The notes under the pieces are model-generated. The model was not told where the DNA came from, did no database searches, and saw only the letters and a program-made list of their open reading frames with translations. Shown here in pieces: positions 36,197-44,322 of a stretch of 64,000 bases of DNA. The DNA comes from an uncultured Ruminococcus sp. (GTDB lineage: Bacteria; Bacillota; Clostridia; Oscillospirales; Acutalibacteraceae): positions 1 through 64,000 of the forward strand of contig CACWRT010000003.1 of the NCBI GenBank assembly GCA_902763365.1, in the 5' to 3' direction. Both the position numbers and the translations under genes were made by a program. Within the stretch, counting starts at the first letter, position 1. Every line of letters begins with the position of its first letter.

Positions 36197-36280
36197 GACA
36201 AAAACCTCCGTTTAATTATGCTGCATTGCCGATCATACTGTCCGTGTGCCCGAACAACCGTCAAATACGCTACATTTACT

Positions 36281-36308
36281 ATTATACATCTTTTTATACA
36301 ATTTGCAA
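36281..36308 (-). promoter_or_regulatory. argG promoter
   Basis: On the minus strand TTGCAA (36303-36308), a 16-base spacer and a perfect TATAAT (36281-36286), about 85 bases upstream of the ATG. Confidence 0.65.
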
Positions 36309-36316
36309 GAGTTTTA

Positions 36317-36330
36317 TGAATATTTATTCA
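36317..36330 (-). promoter_or_regulatory. ARG box (ArgR/AhrC operator candidate)
   Basis: TGAATATTTATTCA is a near-perfect palindrome matching the ARG-box pattern TGAAT-N4-ATTCA. It sits 8 bases upstream of the argG -35 box, where an arginine-responsive ArgR hexamer could act. ArgR itself is not in the window. Confidence 0.7.
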
Positions 36331-36581
36331 AATATCGGAATTTTTGGAATTTATGACAATTTTTGTTCTGTTTTTTTGATGATATTATTAGTTATCTATA
36401 CTTTTCCAAACATCATGATAAGTATTGTATTTATTTTAACAATCATCTTTTTTCTTTTATAGGATTAAATGTATATTTTATGCAAATATGCATTATTATT
36501 TGCATATCCTTTTATTTACGTTCCAATGCTTTCAACCCGGAAGCAGCGGTTCCGGGTAACGATCTCGATTTTTTACCCATC
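36331..36581. other. AT-rich spacer
   Basis: No convincing gene; the open frames at 36226-36462 and 36363-36677 have no Shine-Dalgarno and biased composition. Contains a perfect 8-base hairpin acccggaa/ttccgggt (about 36536-36558). Confidence 0.45.
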
Positions 36582-36776
36582 CGTTTTCATAGTTGGTGTA
36601 AAAAAACTTTGGGAGAATTGAGTTTTTCAGTAAATTTGAGCGAGCAACAAAAAATAACAGCCGATAATAGGCAATAACTGCAACTAATAAAAGTAGCAGC
36701 GACGAGACCAGAGCGTATGTGCAGCTGAGCGACCCCCGCGTTACGGGACCGGAGGCTCGCCGGGCTCGTTTTCATA
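36582..36776. repeat. dispersed noncoding repeat, copy B
   Basis: The core 36596-36764 matches copy A (11933-12120) in the same order and orientation with short indels. Copy B is flanked by a direct repeat cgttttcata (36582-36591 and 36767-36776), which could be a target-site duplication. It ends about 130 bases before the tRNA-Thr promoter. Confidence 0.7.
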
Positions 36777-36909
36777 AGCACAACTTGACAATTCTGATAG
36801 TATTAACGTGTATTACTGATTTTTCGCTGAGATTTTACAGCTAAACAAAAACTGAAATTAACGCTATATTTAATTAACGTAAATTAAAAATAATTTTTTT
36901 AAAAAACGC

Positions 36910-36938
36910 TTGACAAATGTCGGAGAATATGATATCAT
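36910..36938 (+). promoter_or_regulatory. promoter of the tRNA-Thr/tRNA-Tyr unit
   Basis: TTGACA (36910-36915), a 17-base spacer and TATCAT (36933-36938), 28 bases before the tRNA-Thr 5' end. Confidence 0.8.
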
Positions 36939-36966
36939 TATGAAGTCGTAAGAAAACAGCGAATAC

Positions 36967-37039
36967 GCTGGTGTAGCTCAGTTGGTAGAGCAGCTGATTT
37001 GTAATCAGCAGGTCGGGAGTTCGAGTCTGTCCACCAGCT
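36967..37039 (+). tRNA. tRNA-Thr (UGU anticodon)
   Basis: Acceptor gctggtg/caccagc, D-arm tagctcagttggtagagca, anticodon stem ctgat/atcag with loop ttgtaa (TGT), T-arm ending ggagttcgagtctgtcc, discriminator T. 73 bases, no encoded CCA. Cotranscribed with tRNA-Tyr 39 bases downstream. Confidence 0.94.
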
Positions 37040-37078
37040 TTCAGAAATGCCTGTGATTTTGTCGCAGGCTTTATATTT

Positions 37079-37159
37079 GGGGGAGTTCCAGAGCGGTCAA
37101 ATGGGGCAGACTGTAAATCTGTTGCTTCGGCTTCGGTGGTTCGAATCCGCCCTCCCCCA
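37079..37159 (+). tRNA. tRNA-Tyr (GUA anticodon)
   Basis: A class II tRNA of 81 bases with a long variable arm (ttgcttcggcttcggtg region), acceptor gggggag/ctccccc, anticodon loop ctgtaaa (GTA) between caga and tctg, T-arm ggttcgaatcc and discriminator A. Confidence 0.94.
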
Positions 37160-37197
37160 GAATCGCCCCCTCGCTACGCATGGTGGGCTCAATAAGT

Positions 37198-37288
37198 AAT
37201 GAATAGTGAATAATGAATAATTTATAATGAAGTCGTAGGGCGATTTTGTATTATTCGTTATTCATTATTCATTTTTCATTATTCATTA
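37198..37288. repeat. TATTCA-rich hairpin element, copy 1
   Basis: An AT-rich unit with arms of type aatgaatagtgaataatg and cattattcattttt, separated by a middle segment containing gtagggcgattttgtattattc. The second copy at 37449-37525 has the same plan. Between them (37297-37448) lies about 150 bases with a terminator-like stem but no gene. Confidence 0.6.
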
Positions 37289-37409
37289 AAAGGATAACCT
37301 ATCGTTCAGAAAGAATCCGAAGGCAACAAGAATACTTTGGTTTGTATTTTGTTTGAGTTCAAATCCAACAGGAACTGACGAAATATATCTTCTTCAGTAC
37401 CTTGTGAAA

Positions 37410-37443
37410 TAGCCCCTCGTCATCTAAAGGCGAGGGGCTATTT
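37410..37443 (+). terminator. orphan terminator-like hairpin
   Basis: tagcccctcg/cgaggggcta is a perfect 10-base stem with an 11-base loop, followed by tttaatg on the plus strand. No gene ends just before it; it may end the tRNA-Thr/Tyr transcript or an unannotated RNA. Confidence 0.6.
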
Positions 37444-37448
37444 AATGT

Positions 37449-37525
37449 GTGAATAATGAATAGTTTATAGTATGCTTTGAGTAGCGATTCTGTATTATTC
37501 ATTATTCACTATTCTTTTTCATTAA
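37449..37525. repeat. TATTCA-rich hairpin element, copy 2
   Basis: Homologous to 37198-37288: gaataatgaatagtttatag, then gagtagcgattctgtattatt, then cattattcactattc. Both copies are the same orientation. Confidence 0.6.
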
Positions 37526-37563
37526 AGTTGTGAAATGAAAAAATATATAATTGATGATAATAT

Positions 37564-37609
37564 AAAAAACCCTGTCCGAACACAAATTTGTGTGCTTGAT
37601 CGGACAGGG
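37564..37609 (-). terminator. terminator of the zinc-ribbon gene
   Basis: ccctgtccg/cggacaggg with an internal acacaaatttgtgt dyad, followed on the minus strand by TTTTTT. It lies 16 bases after the stop. Confidence 0.88.
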
Positions 37610-37624
37610 AACTTTTATTTTTAA

Positions 37625-38596
37625 TCAGAAATTAATCTTACCTTCTTTTCTGAGAAAGGAAAGAATGGAAGCAGCACAAGCGGCAAGTACAAATATTATA
37701 AGCAGAATACCTAAGAAGGTATAGCCTGCACTTGCACCGCCAAGAGCCGTCGAAGCCATTGCTCCGCCTGCTGCGCCGGCAACAACGCTAATAGTCGAAA
37801 AGGCAAGGGAAATAAGCATAAGTCCCGGAACAATAAAAATGTAATACTTGCCAAGCTGCTGATTATTGTTTATAAAATCATCAACGTGCGGTACAAAACG
37901 AGCTATCGATACAAGGAAAGCAAGGAGATAAAGAAAACCACAGAAACCGCTCATATTCCATATACTGAAGCTCTCGGAACTCGAAACACCAAAAAGATAA
38001 ACCGAAACAAAACAGCAAGGAAGGAATGAGAATATAAATGTCAAAAAACTCAAAAGATATGCACCGTAATCAAGAAGTATAGTCAACACATCTTTATCCT
38101 TAAATGAATCGGTAAAGTTGTTGGCAAACTTATTAAGATAATCGCCAACGTTAAACACAGATTTCAGACTCATTCCGCAGCTTGTGCAGGCAATCTGTTC
38201 GGGGTTAGTTACAGCGGCACCGCAATGGGGGCAAAAAGCCTTTCCATCGCCTACTTTTACTCCGCATTTCGTACAAACAGCCTGAGTACTCATAACCTGA
38301 CTTCCGCAGTTGCGGCAGAATTTCTTTTCAGGCATAAACTGAGAATTATTCATTGCAGCAGCACTTTCAAACTGTTGAGCAGGGGTCTGCTGAGATATCG
38401 GAACATTAGTTACAGGAGCAGCCTGCTGATCATCATCGGAAAACTTATTACCACATTCTTCACAGAAATCAGCGCCGAACTGCCTTACACTGCCGCATTT
38501 TTCGCAGAATGCCCTGCCTATTCCCCTTTTTACACCGCACATCTGGCAGGCAAGGAATGAATCTTCCATAGCTGCACCACATGACTTACAATACAT
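37625..38596 (-). CDS. zinc-ribbon membrane protein, function unknown
   Basis: 323 residues from ATG 38596, 8 bases after ggagg (the frame's first ATG, 38617, precedes that site). The N-terminal half has five or so CxxC pairs (YCKSCG, CQMCG, CEKCG, CEECG, then CRNCG, CTKCG, CPHCG, CTSCG), arranged as double zinc ribbons, with a Gln/Asn-rich linker. The C-terminal half has about four membrane helices (185-215, 220-245, 265-290, 295-318). Such proteins are common in Clostridia with no defined role. Monocistronic. Confidence 0.75.
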   Translation of the reverse strand: MYCKSCGAAMEDSFLACQMCGVKRGIGRAFCEKCGSVRQFGADFCEECGNKFSDDDQQAAPVTNVPISQQTPAQQFESAAAMNNSQFMPEKKFCRNCGSQVMSTQAVCTKCGVKVGDGKAFCPHCGAAVTNPEQIACTSCGMSLKSVFNVGDYLNKFANNFTDSFKDKDVLTILLDYGAYLLSFLTFIFSFLPCCFVSVYLFGVSSSESFSIWNMSGFCGFLYLLAFLVSIARFVPHVDDFINNNQQLGKYYIFIVPGLMLISLAFSTISVVAGAAGGAMASTALGGASAGYTFLGILLIIFVLAACAASILSFLRKEGKINF

Positions 38597-38781
38597 AATA
38601 CTATCCTCCATATACATAACAAATTTCCTGATATACCAATCAGGGAGATATAATACCCTATAATTTGATTATACGATATTTTACAGTTCACGTCAAGAAA
38701 TCGTTTTGTTTTTGGACATACTTTTTTAAATTTTTGGGAAAAACAGCACAGCACACGAAAAATAAACCTTTACTTTGGCAA

Positions 38782-39588
38782 TTATTTCCCTAACTCCTCT
38801 GCTCTTTTAGTGCAGGCCTTCATAGCATTAATAATGGTTTCTTCAACTTTATTATCCCTCAGCACATTCATTGCTTCAATAGTTGTACCGCCCTTGGAAC
38901 ATACTTTTGTAATAAGCTGGTCGGGAGTATCTCCGCTTGAGCGAAGCATCTCTGCCGAACCTTCAAATGTCTTGCAAATAAGCTTCATTGCGGTGTTCTC
39001 ATCAATACCTACAGATACAGCATAATCTCTCATTGCTTTTGCAAAAAGATAGATATATGCCGGACTGCTGCCGTTCACAGCTATTACCGCATTCATCCGG
39101 GATTCATCGAGCAAAGCCACATCTCCGGAAAGTGCAAACATATTATAGATCTTATCAAAAATATCTTTGTCTATATTTTCGCTTTGACACATGGCAGTAG
39201 CACCTTTTCCTAAAAGAAGAGGAGTATTCGGCATTACCCTGACTGCCGGCACATCTGTACCTAATCTGTTTCTTATATAATCTATAGAAATACCTGCTGC
39301 TATTGTCACGAATGTCTTTGAACTGTCAACTTCATCCCTTATCTCTTCAAGGACCTCATCATAATTCTGAGGCTTTATGGCTAAAACTATGATATCGCTT
39401 TTTTCTGTCAGCTCTCTGCAAGAAGTCAGGGTACCTACTCCCTTCTCACCCATAGTCCTGAGCTTATTCTCATCAAGATCAAAAACAAATATGTTTTCGG
39501 GCTTCTCTGCCTTCTGTCTGAGGATACCGTTTATAATGGCTGTTGCCATATTTCCTGCACCTATAAAACCAGTTTTCATGTTATTCAT
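38782..39588 (-). CDS. proC: pyrroline-5-carboxylate reductase
   Basis: 268 residues. Last step of proline synthesis, NAD(P)H-dependent. Dinucleotide motif GFIGAGNMATAIINGI, and substrate-binding regions VRVMPNTPLLLGKG and the C-terminal RSSGDTPDQLITKVCSKGGT are typical. ATG with gaggtg 9 bases upstream. proA and proB are not adjacent. Confidence 0.95.
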   Translation of the reverse strand: MNNMKTGFIGAGNMATAIINGILRQKAEKPENIFVFDLDENKLRTMGEKGVGTLTSCRELTEKSDIIVLAIKPQNYDEVLEEIRDEVDSSKTFVTIAAGISIDYIRNRLGTDVPAVRVMPNTPLLLGKGATAMCQSENIDKDIFDKIYNMFALSGDVALLDESRMNAVIAVNGSSPAYIYLFAKAMRDYAVSVGIDENTAMKLICKTFEGSAEMLRSSGDTPDQLITKVCSKGGTTIEAMNVLRDNKVEETIINAMKACTKRAEELGK

Positions 39589-39622
39589 TTATTATTCACC
39601 TCATTGATTATATAACATCGAA

Positions 39623-39652
39623 ACAGAGAGCAGCATTTTAACTGCTCTCTGT
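39623..39652 (-). terminator. terminator of the lysozyme gene
   Basis: acagagagcag/ctgctctctgt is a perfect 11-base stem with an 8-base loop right after the stop of the gene at 39658. Confidence 0.75.
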
Positions 39653-39657
39653 ATCAA

Positions 39658-42351
39658 TCAGAATGATAAACAATACGGACTCGGGAAACCGTATTTATTT
39701 GAGCTGCCGTCTGACTTGTAATCGCCGTAAAGGAACATCTCAAGCTCATCAGCTCTTCTGTAAAGCAAGCCATAATAGCACTGACCGCCTGCATGATGAT
39801 ATGCAAGAAGTTCGTTGATCAGAGCATTTTTATTCACATAATTAAGATCCCTGACTGTGCCGCCCGGTGCGTTTATTATCAGATACGTACCACTGCAATA
39901 GCCTGTTTTGCCGCTTTTTGTTGTTACCTTATACCATATGCTGTTATACTTCTGCGTACTTACAAGAGTAACAGTCTCTCCCGGCATAAGAACTTCAAGC
40001 ACTTTTGAATTGGTCGTATAACTCTCTCTCAGATTAAGGCTGTCGGTTACATTTACAGTAGCCGTAGTTTTTCCCGAAGTTGTAGTTATAGTCCCGTAGG
40101 AATTAAGGAGCAGCGACTTCAGATCAGAAGAATATGTCCACCCGGTTCCAAGATTATAAGAGAATGACACCAAAGCATCAAACTGCTGCTGATTGAATCT
40201 TACACTGTTATTCAGTAGCATATTGTTTACATCTCTTGCATAATTCTCTTTATTTACTGCCGAAACAAGCAGCGCATAGCCCTCGTTTCTTGTAAGTCCG
40301 TTATAGAACTTGTCGCCTTCCCATACAACATAACCATGTGCGAGAGTCGGTATATTATTCGCAAGCAGATCGGGTACAACATTAGGCACAAAGCCTTCCT
40401 TTTCTCCGATAAACTTTATTACCTCATCACTTGCACGAAGCTTTTCTACAGCAGTAGTTTTCTTGTCGGTTTTATCTGTAACATAGATATCTGCCTTACC
40501 ATCATCACAGGTCTTCCATGCTCCGCTTCCTGTTTTCTTGGACATCGCGGAATATGTAAACGTTCCTGCTGACTTTGTCTTGTAAGTACCTGTCCATACA
40601 TAGGTATTTCCGTCTGAAACCTTCTTGTCAGCAGTGACAGTTACAGTTTTGCCGTTTTCATTGACCTCGAACGCTACAGCAGTGCGGTTTTTATCGGTAA
40701 TAGCTATAAGGCTTACATTTGAATTCTTGACCGCAGAATTAGGTGATGAATATGTAAAACGTATCGGCTCGGCTTCATAGACAGTAAGTGTACAAACCGC
40801 CCTGTTGCCTGATGCGTCCGTATATGTAACAGATACCTTACCCGGATTCTTTGCAACGATAAAGCCCTTGTTATATGTCGAAACATCGCTGTTTATTGAA
40901 GCTATACTGGTATCGCTGACATTCCACCAGATTGTTCTGCCGCTGTTGTTGCCCTGTATATACAGCGTCTTTCCTGCCGTTAAAGTAGCAGATGTCCTGG
41001 AAAGGCTCAGTCCGCTGCTTGAAACAGATGTAACGGTAACCTTACAGCTCGCAGACGCAGTTCCGTTTGAATCTGTAGCCTTTATGGTTGCAGTGCCCGG
41101 AGAAATAGCGCTGACTACTCCATTTCTGACAGCAGCAACATTCGTGTTTGACGATGACCATGTTACACCTGTGCCGCCTGTGATCTTAGCGGTAAGCTTC
41201 ACAGATGCACCCAGCTTTACAGTTGCAGAAGATGACGACAATGTTACAGCTGCGCTGCTATTCTTCTTTACCGTAAGCTTGTACGTTGCTTTTGCCGAAC
41301 CGCCTTTGGGGTCATACACTGTTATAGTACAGCTTCCTTCAGCCTTTGCGGTTATAAGTCCGCTTGAGCTTACTGCCGCTATACTGCCTGATGAAGTTTT
41401 GTAAGCGACCTTTGATCCTGTAGGAGTCACTTTCGGACTCAGCTGCAGAGTCTGACCGACCGTAAGTGTTCCGCTTGTGGCAGTCAGGCTTATTGATGAG
41501 ATCAGAGTCTTTACCACTTCAACATTACAGCTGACCACCTTATTTGACTTATTGTCAGTTGCAGTTATTTTGGCAACACCTGTTTTAACACCCGTAACAA
41601 CGCCCTTGCTTGTGACTGTGGCAACAGTCGTATTCGAGCTTCTCCATGTAAAAGTTCCGCCCGACGTAGTCTTAGCTGTAAGCGTAAGTGTCTTGCCTAC
41701 TTCAAGCTGCTTACTTGAGGCAGAAATAGTTACAGTTGCGGATGAAGGTGTTGACGTATTCTGTGATGAATCCACCTTTACCTTTGAATCAGTAGAATTA
41801 TTCGACACATATGTAATATAATCATAATCTGTACATACATATCCCTCTGTTTTATCTGCAAGTCTGACCTTCATCCATGACTTACCGTAAAAACGAAGGA
41901 TATCCATCTTTGTCCCCGGAACAAGAGTTCTGACAGAAGGATAGTTCGTTCTCGGACCCTTGCGGAGATTGAGATAAGTAGCTGCCTTTGCGTCGGTTTT
42001 GATATCGAGATAATCCGAATTACAGTAACCGACAGTTCCATCGGATGTTTTTACTTTCAGCCACTTATCGTCCACACGCTCGATCACTGTGACTGATGAA
42101 TTTTTACCTATACATTTTACAACACTGTAAGATAGTCCTGCACCGCTTCTGACATTAAGCTCAGCAGTTGTGCTTGCAGAAACAGCAGTCTGCGCAGCTG
42201 CATCGACAATAGATACAGATGAAAAAGCTGCAAAAGGCACAAAAGTACCTATTACAGCAGCTGCTGAAAACAAAGCAATTGCTCGTCTGACATTTTTCGA
42301 CATCATGCCCATCTTTTTCAGGACACTTTCAGAACCGTTTTTTGATCCCAA
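39658..42351 (-). CDS. modular SH3/BIG2/GH24 lysozyme with an SH3 insert in the catalytic domain
   Basis: 897 residues. The start is TTG 42351, 8 bases after aaaggaag; an internal ATG at codon 14 is the alternative. Order: signal peptide (to about 52), two SH3 domains (60-117, 123-180), four BIG2-like Ig repeats (206-281, 285-362, 367-441, 446-525), one Ig-like domain (530-625), then a T4-type GH24 lysozyme: KFIGEKEGF with Glu652, PTLAHGYVV and FNQQQFDALVSFSYNLG. A third SH3 domain (762-826) splits it from the lysozyme C-terminus YYGLLYRRADELEMFLYG (859-876). It should be exported to bind and cleave peptidoglycan, as an autolysin or against rivals. Confidence 0.85.
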   Translation of the reverse strand: MGSKNGSESVLKKMGMMSKNVRRAIALFSAAAVIGTFVPFAAFSSVSIVDAAAQTAVSASTTAELNVRSGAGLSYSVVKCIGKNSSVTVIERVDDKWLKVKTSDGTVGYCNSDYLDIKTDAKAATYLNLRKGPRTNYPSVRTLVPGTKMDILRFYGKSWMKVRLADKTEGYVCTDYDYITYVSNNSTDSKVKVDSSQNTSTPSSATVTISASSKQLEVGKTLTLTAKTTSGGTFTWRSSNTTVATVTSKGVVTGVKTGVAKITATDNKSNKVVSCNVEVVKTLISSISLTATSGTLTVGQTLQLSPKVTPTGSKVAYKTSSGSIAAVSSSGLITAKAEGSCTITVYDPKGGSAKATYKLTVKKNSSAAVTLSSSSATVKLGASVKLTAKITGGTGVTWSSSNTNVAAVRNGVVSAISPGTATIKATDSNGTASASCKVTVTSVSSSGLSLSRTSATLTAGKTLYIQGNNSGRTIWWNVSDTSIASINSDVSTYNKGFIVAKNPGKVSVTYTDASGNRAVCTLTVYEAEPIRFTYSSPNSAVKNSNVSLIAITDKNRTAVAFEVNENGKTVTVTADKKVSDGNTYVWTGTYKTKSAGTFTYSAMSKKTGSGAWKTCDDGKADIYVTDKTDKKTTAVEKLRASDEVIKFIGEKEGFVPNVVPDLLANNIPTLAHGYVVWEGDKFYNGLTRNEGYALLVSAVNKENYARDVNNMLLNNSVRFNQQQFDALVSFSYNLGTGWTYSSDLKSLLLNSYGTITTTSGKTTATVNVTDSLNLRESYTTNSKVLEVLMPGETVTLVSTQKYNSIWYKVTTKSGKTGYCSGTYLIINAPGGTVRDLNYVNKNALINELLAYHHAGGQCYYGLLYRRADELEMFLYGDYKSDGSSNKYGFPSPYCLSF

Positions 42352-42426
42352 CGGTTACACTTCCTTTCCCACAATACAAACTAATAGTTACAACATCGAA
42401 ACAAAAATACCTATATACTTGTAATA

Positions 42427-42455
42427 AGTATAAACTTATTTTAATATTTTTTCAA
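42427..42455 (-). promoter_or_regulatory. promoter of the lysozyme gene
   Basis: On the minus strand TTGAAA (42450-42455), a 17-base spacer and TATACT (42427-42432), about 75 bases before the start. Confidence 0.6.
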
Positions 42456-42565
42456 TTGACATTTTGTATAAATTAGTGGTGAACATTATATTGTAAAGGC
42501 ACATCAGTTAACCAAAAAATTGAATTTTTATTATGCAAACTCATAGTTTTTAGTTTATATTCTTT

Positions 42566-42640
42566 GGCTCAATGACGAGGTTGACGACCCTGACAACCTG
42601 AAATGCCATGCTTTAAGATATTGCTTTGAGCTGCGAAGCT
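42566..42640 (+). repeat. dispersed repeat, copy 2 (partner at 19-107)
   Basis: See the partner copy: the ggctcaatgac opening, a homologous middle and the identical 18-base end at 42623-42640. It lies in the 310-base spacer 42352-42661, which otherwise holds only AT-rich sequence and the promoter of the lysozyme gene. Confidence 0.55.
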
Positions 42641-42661
42641 CACATCCGAGTTCCGGTGGGA

Positions 42662-43195
42662 TCAGTTCAGAAATTTTTTCATAAGGGTACAGATTCTTTC
42701 TTTATAACGCTTTTCAAAAATACCAAGCAAAGCTTCGTACGCTAAAAAGACAATGATACATCCAAGCAGCATTACAGACCATATTACAATGTTGTTATTT
42801 CCTGACAAAAATTCAGGAATACCGGCTGTAAAAAAAAATGCCACGGTGTAAAGCGCCCCGCCCGAAAATATAACAAGGCATTTCAGTACTATCTTCCATA
42901 CAGCCGGCTTGATCTCATTCAGCTTATTTCTGACAACAGGATAATAACCGGCAAATGTAAGAAAAAGCATAGAACCGCTTTTATCACTGCATAAAAGTAA
43001 TGAAACTATAGCGGCAGCGGCATAGGACGTCAGAGCATAACGCCTGCCTATTCTGTATGAGAAGCACAAAAGAATTATACCTCCCAGAGCTGCTGCCGCA
43101 TAACATCCGTAAGAGGTATATCCTGTAACAATAAGCATTACGGCAGTAAGTGCAGCTGCAATTCCTCCGTAAGCTGTTTTTTTAGATTGCTGCAT
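42662..43195 (-). CDS. polytopic membrane protein, function unknown
   Basis: 177 residues with five to six predicted helices covering most of the chain (about 10-28, 30-47, 52-68, 72-88, 100-122, 133-158) and a basic C-terminus (FEKRYKERICTLMKKF). No signature motif is recognised; the compact small size resembles ECF-transporter S components, a guess only. It lies 17 bases after the J-domain gene with a good Shine-Dalgarno (ggag), so it belongs to that operon. Confidence 0.65.
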   Translation of the reverse strand: MQQSKKTAYGGIAAALTAVMLIVTGYTSYGCYAAAALGGIILLCFSYRIGRRYALTSYAAAAIVSLLLCSDKSGSMLFLTFAGYYPVVRNKLNEIKPAVWKIVLKCLVIFSGGALYTVAFFFTAGIPEFLSGNNNIVIWSVMLLGCIIVFLAYEALLGIFEKRYKERICTLMKKFLN

Positions 43196-43212
43196 ATTAT
43201 TACTCCATAAAA

Positions 43213-43815
43213 TCAGTTACAGCAGCTTCTGCAAAGACAATCGCTGCAAAGCATACACGAAAGCATTTCACAGCATCCGCCGTCGCAGCAACCTGCTGTT
43301 CCCTGGGTACTGTACCCTGTGCCGAAATCTCCGCTTCTTTGTCTGCGTACCCGATTAAAGAAAGAACTGTACTCCGAGTCCGTCGGGTCAAGACGACAGG
43401 CTGCCGAAGCATAGTTATATGCTTCTTCAAGCCATCCCTTATGATATGATATTATAGCCATAAGATAGTACCACTCTGCGGTACGCTCAGAGGGCGGTAT
43501 GCTGCTGAGTTTATCCTCTGCATCTTCAAATCTTCCGTTATTTATCATTATCCTGACATCCGAATAGCGTGATGATGACGAATATGTACCGCTGTAGGAT
43601 GACTGATAAGATGCCTTTTCACCGTTCTTTCTCATTCTCAGTATCTCTTCATAGGCAGCATTGACTTCCTTCATTTTTTCGGAAGCTTCCTGTGCAAGAG
43701 GACTGTTCTGATATCTATCAGGGTGATATTTTTTCGCAAGCGCCCTGTATGCTTTTTTTACCTCATCATCTGTTGCATCAGGTGATATGCCAAGTATTCT
43801 GTAAGGATCGTTCAT
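43213..43815 (-). CDS. J-domain protein with TPR region and Cys-rich tail
   Basis: 200 residues: a complete J domain (1-62) with HPD at 31-33, which would stimulate a DnaK ATPase; a Ser/Tyr-rich linker; a TPR-like segment (about 90-155) with [22 protein letters not shown]; and a C-terminal tail with ten Cys in the last 26 residues ([13 protein letters not shown] then [10 protein letters not shown]). The Gly/Phe and zinc-finger regions of DnaJ are absent. The tail resembles that of the neighbour TPR protein, so it may bind metal, an Fe-S cluster or disulfide-linked partners. Upstream site aggagg. Confidence 0.8.
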   Translation of the reverse strand: MNDPYRILGISPDATDDEVKKAYRALAKKYHPDRYQNSPLAQEASEKMKEVNAAYEEILRMRKNGEKASYQSSYSGTYSSSSRYSDVRIMINNGRFEDAEDKLSSIPPSERTAEWYYLMAIISYHKGWLEEAYNYASAACRLDPTDSEYSSFFNRVRRQRSGDFGTGYSTQGTAGCCDGGCCEMLSCMLCSDCLCRSCCN

Positions 43816-43945
43816 CTGTTTCCTCCTGAGGGGTAATTCTATTCTCCCGGCTCTTCTCCGGCGAGCCGCAGACTTTTTTGTGCGGCTTATTTTATCGATT
43901 CGGACTTATCGGTGTTACTTAAATATTCCCGGAATTATCTTATAC

Positions 43946-44308
43946 TTACGCCAGACCGCCTAAACAATCGCTGCATGAACTGCAGCATTTGATACAATTC
44001 AGACCATCGGCACAGCATCCGACTGCCCTTTTGGGCATTGATTTTTTATCTTCCTGTTTACGGGTTAAATTAATGCTGTCAAGATAGCTTGTATATTCTG
44101 AGTTTTCCGGATCATACTCAACAGCTTTGCCTGCGTTTTCATTTGCATACTCAAGCCATCCCTTATTCATATAAACCTTTGACATAAGATAATGCCATCT
44201 TCCCTTATCGGGATCAGTCTGCAAGGCCATAAGCATATTTTCCGCTTCTTCATTCATTCCTTCATCAAGCAGCTGCTGTACACGTTCAAAACTGTATTCA
44301 CTGTCCAT
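43946..44308 (-). CDS. TPR protein with Cys-rich tail
   Basis: 120 residues, alignable with the C-terminal two thirds of the J-domain protein but with no J domain: RWHYLMSKVYMNKGWLEYAN is the same TPR, then AVEYDPENSEYTSYLDSI, then a basic hinge and the tail GCCADGLNCIKCCSSCSDC (seven Cys). It appears to be a tandem paralogue that lost, or never had, the J domain. ATG with gaggtaag. Cotranscribed with the DUF5685 gene 14 bases upstream. Confidence 0.75.
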   Translation of the reverse strand: MDSEYSFERVQQLLDEGMNEEAENMLMALQTDPDKGRWHYLMSKVYMNKGWLEYANENAGKAVEYDPENSEYTSYLDSINLTRKQEDKKSMPKRAVGCCADGLNCIKCCSSCSDCLGGLA

Positions 44309-44322
44309 AATCTCTTACCTCA

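Noticed and set aside
36226..36677. Two hydrophobic plus-strand ORFs upstream of argG
   Set aside because: AT-rich composition bias creates Ile/Phe-rich frames; no ribosome binding site, and they overlap the argG promoter and the repeat.
37297..37409. Possible tRNA remnant (gagttcaaatcc resembles a T-loop)
   Set aside because: The T-stem does not pair (ttgag against ccaac), and no acceptor or anticodon stem could be built around it.
40805..41821. Long plus-strand ORFs inside the lysozyme gene
   Set aside because: They mirror the repetitive BIG2 domains on the minus strand; no start signal.
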